Positions 37,514 to 49,395 of a DNA stretch of 64,000 bases are shown here, in pieces. The position numbers and the translations under genes were made by a program. The notes beneath the pieces are model-generated. The model saw nothing but the letters and a program-made list of their open reading frames with translations. It had not been told where the DNA came from and did not search any database. Position 1 is the stretch's first letter, and every line of letters starts with the position of its first letter. The stretch is from Penicillus capitatus (lineage: Eukaryota; Chlorophyta). The DNA lies in contig OZ287696.1 of the NCBI GenBank assembly GCA_965649825.1, positions 2,232,001-2,296,000 of the forward strand, written 5' to 3'.

Positions 37514-38816
37514 ATGTTCATCGCTGCGTTGCGATGCGGCACTCGGGCTTTACGTGATCAACGCGCATTCGACGGAATCTGCCACGCATACCATGCCGTT
37601 GTCTATCGGCAAAACGGCAATCCCCAAGACGTGCTGTCGTATGAAGAGCTGCCACGGAAGGAAGAGATCGGCAAAGACGAGATCCGACTGAAAATCTTGG
37701 CCGTCATACAACAACACCGATCTTCGCTTCCCTGACGAAGGTCTCCGCGACAGGCGCCCCTAAACCCAGCCGATATCAATACGATCTTCGGATCGTATCC
37801 CTTGGCGCCTCCAGAAGACTCGGAGACGTTTCCACACATTCCCGGACACGAAGGCGTCGGATGCCTCATAGAAAAGGGCTCCGAGGTCTCTCCTTTTAGC
37901 CAAGTCACGATTACTGCAGGATTTGGATTCTGTGGTGAGGTTGAGGGACTGGCCTGTGGTGATTTGCTCATACCTCTGGCCTCACACCAAGGCACGTGGA
38001 CGGAAGAGGGTGTGTACAAAGCTCGGTATTGGCACAAGATTTCAAACAGCTTTCCGATAGACATGGCTGCGACACTGGCCATCAAGTCTGAATCCTCTCG
38101 TGCCCACTCTCTATGTAAAGGCCTTCTGACACAGTCCGCCTACCGCGTGGTGTCTTATACATGATTTTGTGTCTTTGAATGCCGGAGATGTGATCGTGCA
38201 AAACGGAGCGACGAGTGCGGTGGGTCAGTATGTTATCCAGATGGCACGGGTGCTCGGTATCCAGACGGCCAACATCATCCGCAACAGGAACGTCCTCCAC
38301 GTTTTCTCTCACTCTTTTAGTGGCGGCAAAATGTGTTAGACCACATCGCAAAGAAACGATGGAGTATCTTCAGTCCCTTGGGGCAACGATCGTTGCATCA
38401 GAAGACAACATCCGACCTGCCATGTGTATGTCAGATGCATCGATGTCGTCATAGTGTGATATGAAAGAGTGAGATGGTATGTAGATGCAACTGATCTTCC
38501 TCTGGGGAGCTTAGGACTGAACGGCATCGGTGGCAAACACATCGGCCTTCTTACCAAACACCTCAAGTCAGAGATGGGTATCGTCGTTTTGCTCATGTCT
38601 GTGTCTTGTAGGCAGTCCTCGACGGTTGTGACCTATGGTGGCATGTCCAAGCTGCCGCTATCGATTCCCAATGGCTCCTTCATTTTCAAAGATCTCACAT
38701 TCAAAGGGTTCTGGTGGTCGGGTCACACATCGCAGAAGCTCGGCTTTCAACAGAAGGCGCAGCTCATCGATCGCATCGCCGATTTCATTCAGCAGCATAA
38801 ACTGACCATCCGGTGA
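37514..38816 (+). CDS. MECR: Mitochondrial trans-2-enoyl-CoA/ACP reductase (MECR/ETR1)
   Basis: Last step of mitochondrial fatty acid synthesis. Exons 37514-37702, 37754-38085, 38135-38287, 38340-38425, 38485-38816; 1092 nt, 363 aa. Family blocks: YRQNGNPQDVL, APLNPADINTIFGSYP, IPGHEGVG, INPPTAWCLIHDFVSL, NGATSAVGQYVIQMA, LNGIGGK, VTYGGMSKLP. N-terminal 30 residues are basic and suited to mitochondrial import (MFIAALRCGTRALRDQRAF). The intron at 38288-38339 has no usable GT donor in frame; the only join that keeps the family alignment begins GA and ends AG. Two further in-frame short introns (36 nt near 37905, 33 nt near 38584) are possible. Confidence 0.9.
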
Positions 38817-38958
38817 GCAGCTCTCTATCCACCAGAAGACACACGACTAGCCATGTTGATCAGGTGTAAGAGGTATGCACTCTCAGATTACAACGCAGCC
38901 CTTGCCGTACACACAGAGCCATTCAGAGAGAGCAAAATCCTCTTTATACCAGACACAT

Positions 38959-39836
38959 CTAAATGACACTGTCTTCTCGCGTCAAGAAATCTGGATCTCT
39001 TTTGAATTTCTCCTCGAAACGCTTATACCATCTACACACGGGGCAAGTGCGAGTGGAGCGAATGGGGAAGAGGTAGGAGAGGGCACCGTTCGAAGACATT
39101 GGCAGGGACGATGAGCTTATCACCGTTCTGTGTCGTGCCAAACGATCCCATGAAGGTGTAGAGGTTCATTGCCACACGTTTGGCAAAGTTGGCCTTGGAA
39201 CCGACGATCGTTGCCTCTCTGCCCATCACTTCCGACATCGGTTCAACAGACAGACCAATCTGGGCGTCCCTTGTGCGCAGAGCTGTCTCTGTCCACTGCA
39301 ACAGCACGGATCACAAAACAGCAGATCCCGGGAGCCTTGAGGCAGGACGAGACAACGCAGGTGATGTCGTTTTGGATACAAGAACAGAAAGATGGGCAGG
39401 ATGTCTTTCATTTCGCCGTCCAAAACGTCTCCTTTTGCAAAATGACTGTCCCGGAATTCTCAGAAATCCAGAGATAATTAATTTTGCGTGGATATGGGAA
39501 GGCGCTGTGTGATCCTACCTGCAAAGGAAAGACCTCCGAGACACGATTGGCCGAAATGAAGCCACGATAGGACCAGTCATTGCCGCTCTTGATATAGAGA
39601 CAGAGCGCTTGGTCGGGAGCCAACTGAGTGGGATTGTTGAGAAACAGGCAGATATCGCGTACAGCTGTGAGGTCCTGAAACTTGTCTCCTACTCCCAAAA
39701 CCTCCACGACAGTGTCAGGCATCTTGCCTGGGGAAGGCGTTGTCCATACCCAGTGGGTGGGGTCGATAGGTGTACACACTTCGTTCGTCAATGCACCGGT
39801 GTGGCCGATGAAGCACAGGCCGAACAGAAACGACAT
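38959..39836 (-). CDS. HIKESHI: Hikeshi (HSP70 nuclear import carrier)
   Basis: Carries HSP70 into the nucleus during heat stress. Exons 39836-39519, 39295-39087, 39031-38959; 600 nt, 199 aa, against 197 in human. Recognisable blocks: IDPTHWVWTTPSPGKMPDTV, YRGFISANRVSEVFPL, AQIGLSVEPM, ANFAKRVAMNLYTFMGSF, VPANVFERWYKRFEEKFKRD. Intron 1 (39518-39296) is 223 nt, several times longer than every other intron here; the predicted length match with other Hikeshi proteins argues that it is one intron without a hidden exon. Converges on MECR (142 bp) and diverges from METTL6 (143 bp). Confidence 0.9.
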
Positions 39837-39979
39837 GGCATCGGTTGAAGCGTTTGATGATATTTCAATTAAGTGCCGTAGCGTCGAGGGCCGCGGCTGC
39901 GCAGGGATGCGGGGGGCAGGGATGGTTAGAGAGACAACGGCGTGTAAGGATGAGGGGATTTGTGGGAGACGGTTCCAAA

Positions 39980-41021
39980 ATGGCCGCCGAGTTTCATACC
40001 ACAGATTTTGAGTGAGACATATCATACCTCTTGTGACAGACGCACTGAGGACCACCTCATTACCTAGATGGGCAGAATTGTATCGAACCGTGGGCGGCAC
40101 ACTCGAACAGAGAGTAACCGTAAGGCCCCTGGGAAAGCAGAGGACTGTCTGATGTGACAGATGGTATTGCCAGTTGCCGGATCGAGATGTGCGGGAGCGA
40201 TCGGGAACTGAGGCATGGGAAGCATTCTATGTTACGCATGGCGAGCCGCGTTTCTTCAAAGAACGACGTTATCTTGCGCTTGCCTTTCCATGCCTGGAAC
40301 AGGAAGATCCGCCGATCACTGTCCTGGACATGGGCAGCGGATATGGATCGTCAATGCTTCCGCTACTCAAGGCATGGCACGCTGCGTTCGACAGGACGCG
40401 TGAGCATTGCTGTTTGATGTGACAGGCAAATAGGACCTGTCGCTGTCATGCCATCGATGCCAGTCCAACAGCACTCGCTCTACTACATCGAGCAGCTGAA
40501 CGCGCAAACATCCCGTCCCATCGCTTCACGACGTCCTGCATGGACATCTCATGTCCTTCCCTCACGACACACTCTTTCCCGGCCAGAAATACAATGGACT
40601 ATGCATTGATGGTATGATCGAGATGTCCTATCTCTCTGTCTCCATATGCTGATGGACATGGGTCATGTCATAGGTCTTTGTTCTGTCTGCTCTGCCTCCC
40701 GATGCGATGCCCACGGCGCTGAGCAATGCCTATGCGCATCTAGCCATTGGTGGGAAGCTGCTGTTTCGTGACTACGGTTTCTGCGACATGTCACAGTTGC
40801 GTTACACTTCCGAGCAGATCCTCAGTCCACAGCACTACATAAGGAAGGACGGCACATTGGCCAGCTACTTCAAAAAATCAGATATCATAGAAATGGCAGA
40901 GGCTTGTGGTTTTGTCACAGAGGTCTGCGAATACCATTGCCTTTTACTTCGAAATCGAAGACAGGGACACGACATGAAACGTGTGTTCGTTCATGGCATC
41001 TTCCGCAAAAGCGAAGAATAG
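39980..41021 (+). CDS. METTL6: tRNA m3C methyltransferase, METTL2/6/8 family
   Basis: SAM-dependent methyltransferase that makes 3-methylcytidine at tRNA position 32. Exons 39980-40011, 40068-40113, 40174-40394, 40434-40611, 40674-41021; 825 nt, 274 aa. Diagnostic motifs: DFEW near the start, EAWEAFYVTHGEPRFFKERR, SAM motif VLDMGSGYGSSMLPLL, AIDASPTAL, MVFVLSALPPDAM, LLFRDYGFCDMSQLR, DGTLASYF. Introns 2 and 3 both carry TGATGTGAC (40150-40158, 40415-40423). Intron 3 (39 nt) must start GA (ACAG|GACGCG) to keep frame; the nearby GT cannot. Confidence 0.9.
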
Positions 41022-41228
41022 TATCATTTGACTTTCTCCCGTCTTTAAGACGCCTCGCTGCTTTGCGGCCTATCCAGACAAAACACCCTTTCCGTGGCGG
41101 TTGATATTTCACCGTGCAGAATCCGAGGTTGCTCGTTGGCATTCTATCCACCTATGTGACCCATGTCTATCCCTTTGCTTAGATTCACTTTTTTCTAACA
41201 AGCGCCTATCGTTGTTCGCCTTGTTCAA

Positions 41229-43466
41229 ATGGCGTCACCGCCCAGTGAAGGAAAGTCCACAGCAGAGACGGCAATGCCAAAACCGCCCCTCCCTAGTCCC
41301 TTTGTATCTCGCAAATCAGAATCGTTTCGTGGAGTTTCGTACTCGCCCCCGGGCGAGGTAGACCCAGTCGCAACGCAGCAGCCAGAGACGACGACGGGAA
41401 TAAGATCCTTTATTCAGAGTTTTTGGTCAGGCAGCGGTTCGCTCCCTGCACATGCACGTTCCGATTCGGTGGTGGACGAATTGGCTCGACGGAATTCTAG
41501 CGGAGGAGGGAAACGAAACGATGCAGAGCTGCCACCCAAAGCGACGCGCACCAGTTCGACGCCGCCGGCAGCAGTTGGATTGCCGAGTGTGACACTCGTG
41601 GCAACGGAAGCGCCGCCTTCGAAAGAAACGGAGACATCGGAAATGAATGCGGATACAACATCCGAACGGACAGCAGTACACCAACAGAGCTCGATTCAAA
41701 AGGAAAGTGTGTTAGAAAACAAGAAAGAGGAAAAACAGACCCTTACCACAGAGAAAGGTCCCTCATCTAACTAACCACAGCGAACGGTGCCGTTAGGGTG
41801 GCGTGATGATATGTAGGGGAAGAAAAGGTAGATACGGTACACGTAGAGAAGGCGATAGACCGTACTGGAACCGAGACGATGAATCCGCCTGAGGGGCTGT
41901 CTGTTGTGATGGGGGGTTCATCGGCGACGGAGGCCGCGGCTGGAAAGGAGAAGACATTTGTGGAAGAAGGCGAAAAGCCTGTGGCAATGGAACCTTCTGC
42001 TGTGGCTGAAACCCCGAAGCCGCCGATGCATGATGTCCAATCGCCTCCCACTGCTCCTGCTCCTGCTCCGACGGAACCGATCGAGAAATCCTCAACTGCG
42101 GAGAAAGGAACGGGCGTGACGGAGGGATCAGATCTGAACGAGAGTGCCCCAGTAAAGAAATCCGATTTGCGTAAGGCAGAAACGATGCCTAAATCTTCTC
42201 AACAACCAGGTCTCTTCCAAAAAATCTTTTCGTTCGGCGGCCGATCAAGGGCAGAACCTAAACAACTCGTTAACAAGGAAGAAGTGGAGCCCGTGAAACC
42301 GACGGAGGCTGTCGTTGAGGAGGCGAAGATTCCGGGCGACGACTCAGCAAAACTATCCGAATCTTCCACTCCCGCCGACGATCCCTCTGGCAGTCGGATG
42401 CCTCCCGCCGTGCCTGATCAAACGACGGCAAAGATCGCCAGCGACAGAACGGACAAGAAGACAGAAACGACACACGATCGTACATCTTCTGAACTGACGG
42501 CAACGGAATTGGACGCTCTTAAGTCGTCGTTTATGTCTGAGATGCGAAACAAAGGAATCGACGTTGAAGGAAAGTACACGAAGTGCGTGGACATCATCTC
42601 TGTTGTCGATTTCTGGATGCCAACAGCGTGTGGTGTTGATTCAGGTCAAGTGTAGATTTTGATAGTCCATTGATGTTTCTTCTGGACCTGCACACATTCG
42701 CTGTCACACAACACGCATCCGTTCGTATGGAAGATGTATTAGAAGAGAAATTCGGAGCTGCTCACAAAGTACTTACAGCGTTTAGTGCAGCAACAGCTCG
42801 TCAGCGGGAATCACAGAGTCCACAACAGATTAGTGGACAAGAGGAAACAGCGCCGTCTTCAGAACAAAAACCACAGGAAGAAGCCGAAGCTACGACGCCT
42901 TCTGCTTCAAACCCTACTAGAGAAGCGGCTAAGTCAAATAAGTTTGCTGAAGAAGTCGGCGATGAACATGCAACATCTGAAAAGCTCATTGAGCAGACGA
43001 TTGTTTCTCAACCTCCTGTACAGACAGGAGAGCACACTGTCTCTTCAAAGCCTGAAGAAATTCCACAATCGAGTGACAAAGCACCGACTAAGGAAACGTA
43101 TGGACCAGGTTTGTTATGCTAGACTCTCCAGTCGATGGAGTAATTGACAGCATACCTGTAGATTTAGTAGATACGGCTCAAGATGTGGTGTCGGAAGAAC
43201 CCAAGAAAGAGGAGACCCAAGATGGCAATGGCGGCGGTGGCGGCGGTGGCGGCGGATCTTCGTCTGAGCCTCGCGTGGAGAACAAGAAACCTCAAATCGT
43301 GGTTGACGGACAGGGGGAGCCGAAACCAAAGCCATCTCCCGTAGCATCCGCTCATGCTGTGGCGGCTGACTCTCCACCAGTAAGCGCGCCCTCTCATGAC
43401 AAGAGAGCATCTTCCCCCCACCGATCGACCTGCTTCATATGTTGTTTCTATCCTCGCGCCGACTAA
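41229..43466 (+). CDS. Large disordered acidic protein, function unknown
   Basis: Four exons, 41229-41757, 41817-42584, 42656-43112, 43151-43466, sum to 2070 nt and 689 aa. Almost entirely Pro/Glu/Lys/Ser/Thr-rich and repetitive in style, with many KPxE-like segments, a Gly run coded at about 43227-43256, and short hydrophobic/basic islands (GLFQKIFSFGGRSR; GIRSFIQSFWSGSG). One ordered segment, coded just after 42656 (FDSPLMFLLDLHTFAVTQHA), may be a helical domain. It ends in a Cys cluster (STCFICCFYPRAD). Intron 2 needs a GC donor at 42585 in the best model; other junctions there are possible. No family recognised; scaffold or cytoskeletal roles would be guesses. Confidence 0.55.
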
Positions 43467-44073
43467 CCATTCCAGTCACCACACAATAAAGATATCTGTG
43501 CATATTCAGTCCTGGCCATCTTGAATAACACTCTGCCAACTGCTGCTCGGTTGCCATATCGTTTATCTTTCATCGTTAGGCCTTTTAGTCGTATTATTTT
43601 TTGGAGTATGATGACCTCATTGACATGCTCAATTGCACGTGGAGAGAAGCCAAACTCACATTCGATTATCACGCGACCGAATTTCAAATGAAGAACTGCG
43701 ATTGCATAAGTGGTATCATCTTCATCTTCTGGACGTTGACCGTGTGTTGTATTTGTGTTGGGAAGCTGTCTATGAAATCTGTCATCGCTGAAGAAGCGTA
43801 CCATACCATTTCATCCAAAGTGTCACATCTCTGTGGGGCAGAATCGGATTGTCTGTCAGTTGTTCGAATCTATATGAGACTTGTTCGTTAGATGGGTGGT
43901 GGTCCGTGTTTGGCGAGTCGTCGTCTTTCGTTCGTTCGCACTTTGGCTTTTACCATATCAACCAGAACGCTCTCTTCGTTGATCAATGAGCGAGATATAC
44001 GATATCTCTATCGCAGTTATAACGTGCACTCTCAAGGATGCGTGTAAACCATTGCACCATGAACTTCGTATTG
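43467..44073. other. Intergenic; nothing recognised
   Basis: Short frames on both strands, one on the plus strand with a hydrophobic segment around 43710-43760, but neither resembles a known protein and no splice-consistent model was found. Confidence 0.3.
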
Positions 44074-44970
44074 TTAAAACGCAAGAGATCTCTGCTGATA
44101 CCATTCATGTGACAAACAAAGACAACGCTCAATGCTCTCGACGTCGAACACACCCGTCTGTACATAGTCTAAGCGCACGTCGCTGTCATCATAGGATGTG
44201 TGAGAGCAACGGTAAGTACTTAAGACGTCGCCATTGGCATCGACGACAACGGAGAGTATGGCGTCTGCAAACGACGCTTCGCGTTCGGTCGGGTCAATGA
44301 TGAGGACGTCTTCGAAGCGCCCGACCGTTAGTGCAAGAGGAATGGCGTTTAAGGCGATCGGCTTGCCATCGCCGAAGCCGACAACCATTTCGGCACGTTG
44401 ATCAGCATCGATCTCGACGACGGGCAATTCCATTCGCTTCAATACGGCGATGCACGATAGCAGACAGGCATCGAATACGGCACCGTCTGCTTGAAGTACG
44501 GATGTCGCTAAGAGCAAACGAAAACGCGATGTCGCGTTGGGAATGATGAAGTTCTCGTCGACAATGACGTCGGCGGCGCCGAGAACCGTCTGCAGTCGAT
44601 GTGCGCATTGCTTCTCGAAAAGCATTGCTTTCTGACGGGTCTCGTTGCACAAGGACGTCCACTCAACGGTCACTCCAACGCTATTGCCTTGTGTACTTTC
44701 TTCGACCAACAGCACCTGTCATTTCACGACCATCGCCGTTTGGGCTGCTCTCCTGTCGATGGGTCTTGCCGTGCCCGTCGTCGAAACGACCGTCGAGCCC
44801 AGGCGCGTCAGAACCTGTGCCTGTCCATCGTCGCTCTTAGACGTCGTTTCAACCGAAACCGCCCGCGCCTCGAGTAATGCGCGTTGTCCATCGAGTCGCT
44901 GACCTTTGCGAAACAGCTCGGCACAGGACCATCGCGGAAACAAAACACGATTCAGCGAGACATGCGTCAT
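44074..44970 (-). CDS. RRP43: Exosome RNase PH-like core subunit, RRP43/EXOSC8 type
   Basis: Non-catalytic ring subunit of the RNA exosome. Exons 44970-44770 and 44715-44074; 843 nt, 280 aa. RNase PH fold features: FRKGQRLDGQ near the start, LTRLGSTVVSTTGT, the second-half block DGAVFDACLLSCIAVLKRME, LNAIPLALTVGRFEDVLIID, SFADAILSVVVDANGD. RRP43 is preferred over RRP42/RRP45 from the LNAIPLALT and DPTERE region, with moderate certainty. The intron 44769-44716 is GC-AG (ACG|GCAAGA). A 51-nt in-frame intron starting at 44219 (GTACTT...GCTTAG) probably also exists, giving 263 aa. The ATG is only 34 bp after the fibrillin stop codon. Confidence 0.82.
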
Positions 44971-45004
44971 ATCTATCGAACAACAACGGCAATCCCATCC
45001 ACGC

Positions 45005-45802
45005 TCACGCCAACACGAATTCAGCCGGACCGTATCGCAAACAGACGAGCGTATCTTTCCGTATATCTCGGGCCACACGGATCTCATCATCAAGATAGAG
45101 ATTCTCAAACCTAAAAGCAGAAGCATGGACACGATCCATACATAGAGGGCGTAAGATCTGACCATCCCTTGCCGAAGGGCGGTATGCGAAACGGCTGTTG
45201 ACTGCCTTCTTGATAGAAAGCCTTCTCGAAAACGAAATCCAGTCTCTGTGACGAGGCCACCTGAATCGAAGCATCGACGACGAAACGGGACTCCGGCTCA
45301 AATTCGATAATATTCTGTAGACGGCCGTTATCGACATCGACCACCTAACCAACCCCCTCGACACATCACTCTTTCACGCCGGAGCAGCTAGATCACACTT
45401 GGAAAACATCTCCAGGCGATTTCTTCACAAATCTGCAATTGTCCAGGATGAACAGCACTTCCTACAAGGGTGGCTGTTTGGGGTTTGAAGGATGGATGGT
45501 CATCCATCATGTGTGACTACCTTTTCGGTTGTCCATAACATCTGCCATGTGGCCGTGCTGTCAAGACCCGTCGTCTTTTTCCCTTCTCCATACGTCTGCA
45601 GCTTGTCCACGCACTTGAGAATTGCGTTTTTCTGCACTGGCGTCGTGTTTCTGCCGCGATTTGTGTCCTGGACGAGGCGGCGGAGTTCTTCGACGACAGG
45701 ACGTGCCGGCGAACGTACAAACATCTGTCCGAACGGTGTTGATTCCGCCCGAATCACAGTGAGCGGTCTCGCCATCGGTCGAGCCATCTGCGCACGTCGC
45801 AT
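45005..45802 (-). CDS. Fibrillin/PAP plastid-lipid-associated protein
   Basis: Lipid-binding protein of plastoglobules and thylakoids. Exons 45802-45521, 45461-45399, 45344-45163, 45110-45005; 633 nt, 210 aa. Family elements: ILKCVDKLQTYG, then WQMLWTTEKEVLF (the usual W.LLYT..KE), VYQ-like FQVVDVDNGRLQNIIEFEPE, and near the end WFENLYLDDEIRVARDIRKD, the signature FDTxYLDxDLRISR block. The first 40 residues are Arg/Ala/Pro-rich and could be a transit peptide, without a clear signal peptide. Divergent from the Mei2-like gene (108 bp). Evidence for a plastid in this organism. Confidence 0.88.
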
Positions 45803-45910
45803 CGTTCCTTACGACAGAACGTCACATCCTTTGGTTTTCTACCCTCCGTGCTAGACCACCCCGTGACTCAGCGTTTCGTTTAGTGCCGTATCGTTCGCGT
45901 TGTGTCCCTG

Positions 45911-48909
45911 ATGACGATGGAGCGTGAAAACGAGGAGAGTTTGCTGGAAAGCCTCTCCGAGACACATCCACGAGGCCTTCACAACGAAGACGCTGCGTCT
46001 CGTCCACTCACTCAAGTAAACGAATGAAACGACGACAAGGACGCGACGCGACGCGGCGAATGTTCGTTTGTACAGAAGCCCCTACTCAGTCCAGCTGAGC
46101 AGATTTTGGTCGGCACGCACCAACAACCCACCACATATTCGTATCCAACGGCAGAAGCCGATAACTTCTTTGCCGCGACAAATCCCTATCTGTTGAATTC
46201 TTCAGACGTCGGCACTCTCAGTCGCAGTATGACAGCGCTCGGATTGTCCAATACGATCCCCGAAGAGCCGTCCGGTAATACCATGCCCTAAGCATGTGAA
46301 CGTGATGTGACGGCTATAACGCGCCTGTAGATGTTGACTTGGACAGTAGTCCTCTGATGAACGCACGTCGCATCGCTTCGAAGTCTGCCATTGACCTGGT
46401 CGGTCTTAATGAGGCGGAAATCTTCGATGCGAATGCCTCGTTGGGTGGCGAACTCGGTGGCAGCGGTTTATCCTTGAACACAGGCAGGATGGAACATACG
46501 GTATCGAAGCCGCTGGATCATGCATTCTCTTTTCAAGTCACATCGCTTCCGTCTCGTAGCATTATTGTCAGTAACCTCAGTGCGCTGCTGAACGACGAAA
46601 GCATTCAAATGCTCTTTCAAGTGGGTCACTCTTTCTCACACTTCTGGAAGAAATGCATGACGTTGGCAGATGTCTGGGGACGTCCAAACTGTTCGAATGG
46701 AGTACCGTTTGCAAGGCATTGTACAAGTGACATACTACGACATCCGATGCGCCATGGCAGCGAAGGAGCAGTTGAATGGTATGGCAGTGGCAGACCAGTA
46801 CTTGAATGTGCAATTTGTGACAACCCCTGGCTCTGTCGGCTCTTTCACAGAGGTCTGTCACATCACTCTTCTCCTCCACATCAGGAAAACGTGCCTCTGT
46901 GTGTACAGGGCACACTGCTGGTTTTTCATATTGATCCAAAACTGGATGCTCAACAAGTGACGGCCCTTTTTTCGAAGTATGGAGAAGTGAAACGTGCCAT
47001 CCGCATTCCGGACAAAGAAAATCATCGTCTGATCGAGTTTTATGATCTGCGCCATGCCAATGCTGCTATGGACGCGCTCAATAGCGGAGAATCGACGCAG
47101 CTGTCGGCCAAAGTTCCAGGATTCTCACCGACAAGACTGAAACAAACCATGAGTCTGCAGCAAATTGCTGGGGAGACTGTGGAAAGCGAAAAGGTATACC
47201 AGGCAGACAGGCATCATGAAATCCGACATGCCGAGTGCACTTGTTCGTTTCAGGACGAAGACCAGGAGTCCAGGAGTTGGGATGGATCGGCTCAGGCGGT
47301 TCAGCAGATGGAGACACTCATGGGATTGAGTGACGGGCACAAACAAACGAACTTCATTCCGCTAAGCAACACAGGTTCGTCTTCTGCTTTGGAGGACCAT
47401 TAAGAGAGTCGAATGGTGATGGAAGGTTTGACCAAATCCGTCAGCATCGGAAGCGGACTGTGCGATTCGAGACTGACCCTGGATTCGGGTCAGGAAACGC
47501 CAACGTCACGCGTAAACCGTGCCGTGCAGCTGACGCCTGAACTGGCAGAGGGATTGAAGATCTCGGACAGTGCGTCCAGTCTGGGCAGCGCCGTGTTTCC
47601 GGGACGCGGTGCAACGACGCCTCCGGGTTTCAATGCATCGCCCAAAGTTCAGGCGAACAGTGTGGGAGGAGGGTATGGGATGTCTGGTCTACTGGGAGGC
47701 TTTCATCAGCGCGGCATGTCCAACAGCACAAGTGTGGAGACAGGACTCGATTCCTATGGACATACTGCACTTAACAAGCCTGTGCTCGAGTCTGGAGTGC
47801 CTTCCTTCTCTGCACAGCCGCATTCTATGCCGTTTCAGTCAGGTCTTGGCTTGGGTATGGGCACTGGCGGCTTAGGCACAGGACAAGGAGGATATCTCCA
47901 TCATCGACAGCAGCAGATGGATGCTGCATCGCTGTTGAATTCGCAAGGAGGGGATAGTTTGGTGCAGGCGATAGCTGCAGCTCAGGCGGCTGGATTGAAC
48001 GTTTACGATATTCTCGGCCGGATCCCAAATGCAAATTTGGCAACGATTTCTCAGCTGCTGGCAGCAAATCGAGGTGTTTTGGGACAGCCAGGTGCTGCAA
48101 CGGCAAATCCATCGCTTCTGGGCAACATGAGTTCAGTCAATGCCGCGCGGATGTTGGCAATGCAGAATCTGCAACCGTCTGGATTTTCTGCTGGAGGTCT
48201 TTCCAGTCCGAGCTATGGACTCGGTGGCGTATCGACAGGCTCGGGCTTGGATCTGGGTAACATGTCTAAGAGTGCCAGTTCTCCTGCACTTCATGTTGGA
48301 AGTGAAGACCGTGATTCCTCTTCGCATCGTTTTGGCGGTCGGTTGAGTCGGAGAAATGTGGATCCCTTGATCGAGGCAGAGCGCCGTGCACAGCAGCAGC
48401 GACTTTATGCTCTAGACTTAGATAAGATCCGTCGAAAAGAAGATAAACGGACAACTCTTATGATCAAGAATATCCCTAACAAGTACACGCAAAAGATGTT
48501 GTTGGCATCTATCGATGAGACATTGAAGGGAACATATGACTTCTTCTATCTTCCAATCGATTTCAAGAACAAGTGCAATGTCGGCTATGGCTTCATCAAT
48601 ATGAGAGATCCTGAAGATATTATTCCACTTGTGGAGAGGTTTCATAACAAGAAATGGGAACGGTTTAACAGTGAGAAGATCTGCTGCGTGGCATATGGTA
48701 GGATTCAAGGGAAACAAGCATTGATCAATCATTTTCAGAATTCGAGCCTGATGCACGAAGATAAGAAGCATCGTCCGGTGTTGTTTGTAACGGAGGGCCC
48801 GAACAAAGGCGAACCTGAGCCCTTCCCGATCGGCTCGAATATTCGACCCAAGATTACGCTCAAAGAACGAGATTTCAGATCCCGTGAACGCAGCGGCCAC
48901 TGGACTTAA
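45911..48909 (+). CDS. Mei2-like RNA-binding protein (three RRMs)
   Basis: Mei2-like proteins bind RNA in meiotic and developmental switches. Exons 45911-46015, 46076-46274, 46331-46620, 46670-46852, 46885-47374, 47405-48909; 2772 nt, 923 aa. RRM1 (SIIVSNLSALLNDESIQMLF), RRM2 (GTLLVFHIDPKLDAQQV), a long Gly/Ser/Gln linker, and the Mei2-specific C-terminal RRM3 (TTLMIKNIPNKYTQKMLL, FFYLPIDFKNKCNVGYGFIN, KICCVAYGRIQGKQALINHF). Introns include very short ones (32 and 30 nt). A 60-nt GTATAC...TTTCAG segment at 47194-47253 is a multiple of three and is probably a sixth intron (903 aa). TGATGTGAC at 46303-46311. Confidence 0.93.
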
Positions 48910-48933
48910 GCTAGTTTGATGGTGGATCTCTTT

Positions 48934-48955
48934 GTTCGTTCGTTCGTTCGTTCGT
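48934..48955. repeat. GTTC tetranucleotide repeat in the Mei2-like 3' region
   Basis: About five and a half GTTC units 25 bp after the Mei2-like stop codon. The remaining stretch to 49395 is the 3' region between two convergent genes and shows nothing else. Confidence 0.8.
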
Positions 48956-49395
48956 CACTAGTGGCCGTTGGGGATTTATGACATCTCTTCGTGGGTATTT
49001 TTTCCCCTGTTGTGTATCTCTGTTGTAGATTTTTGCATTTATTTGTCCTTTGATACGCCCTGATGAAGTGTGTCTGCTTGCATTCTTGGTTTCTTGCATC
49101 ATGCGATGGAGGCGGCCTTACAAAGATAAAACAAAACAACGTGTTGCATGACTGGCATCTGGATCTGCATTTGAAGCCGTTCCTTACCATCTCGCTCTAT
49201 TTTGGACATGATACCCTTATTCAAAGATTATTTGAGATCTGACAAGGCCTCGCTTCCCACCCAGATGCACCTTTTAGAAGAAAACAATTAAAAGGACTGC
49301 TTTTCATCGACAGACATCAGACGAATACACATGTAAGGTGTGTTATGACAGACAGACAGATAAACAGACTCCACAGAAACACATCCAGCCACGCA

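Noticed and set aside
44074-44970. Assignment as RRP45 or RRP42
   Set aside because: The second half fits RRP43/EXOSC8 better, and the C-terminal extension of RRP45 is absent; margin is moderate.
44971-45165. N-terminal extension of RRP43 with a membrane-like stretch
   Set aside because: That open frame overlaps the last exon and intron of the fibrillin gene; the ATG at 44970 begins where RNase PH-like similarity begins.
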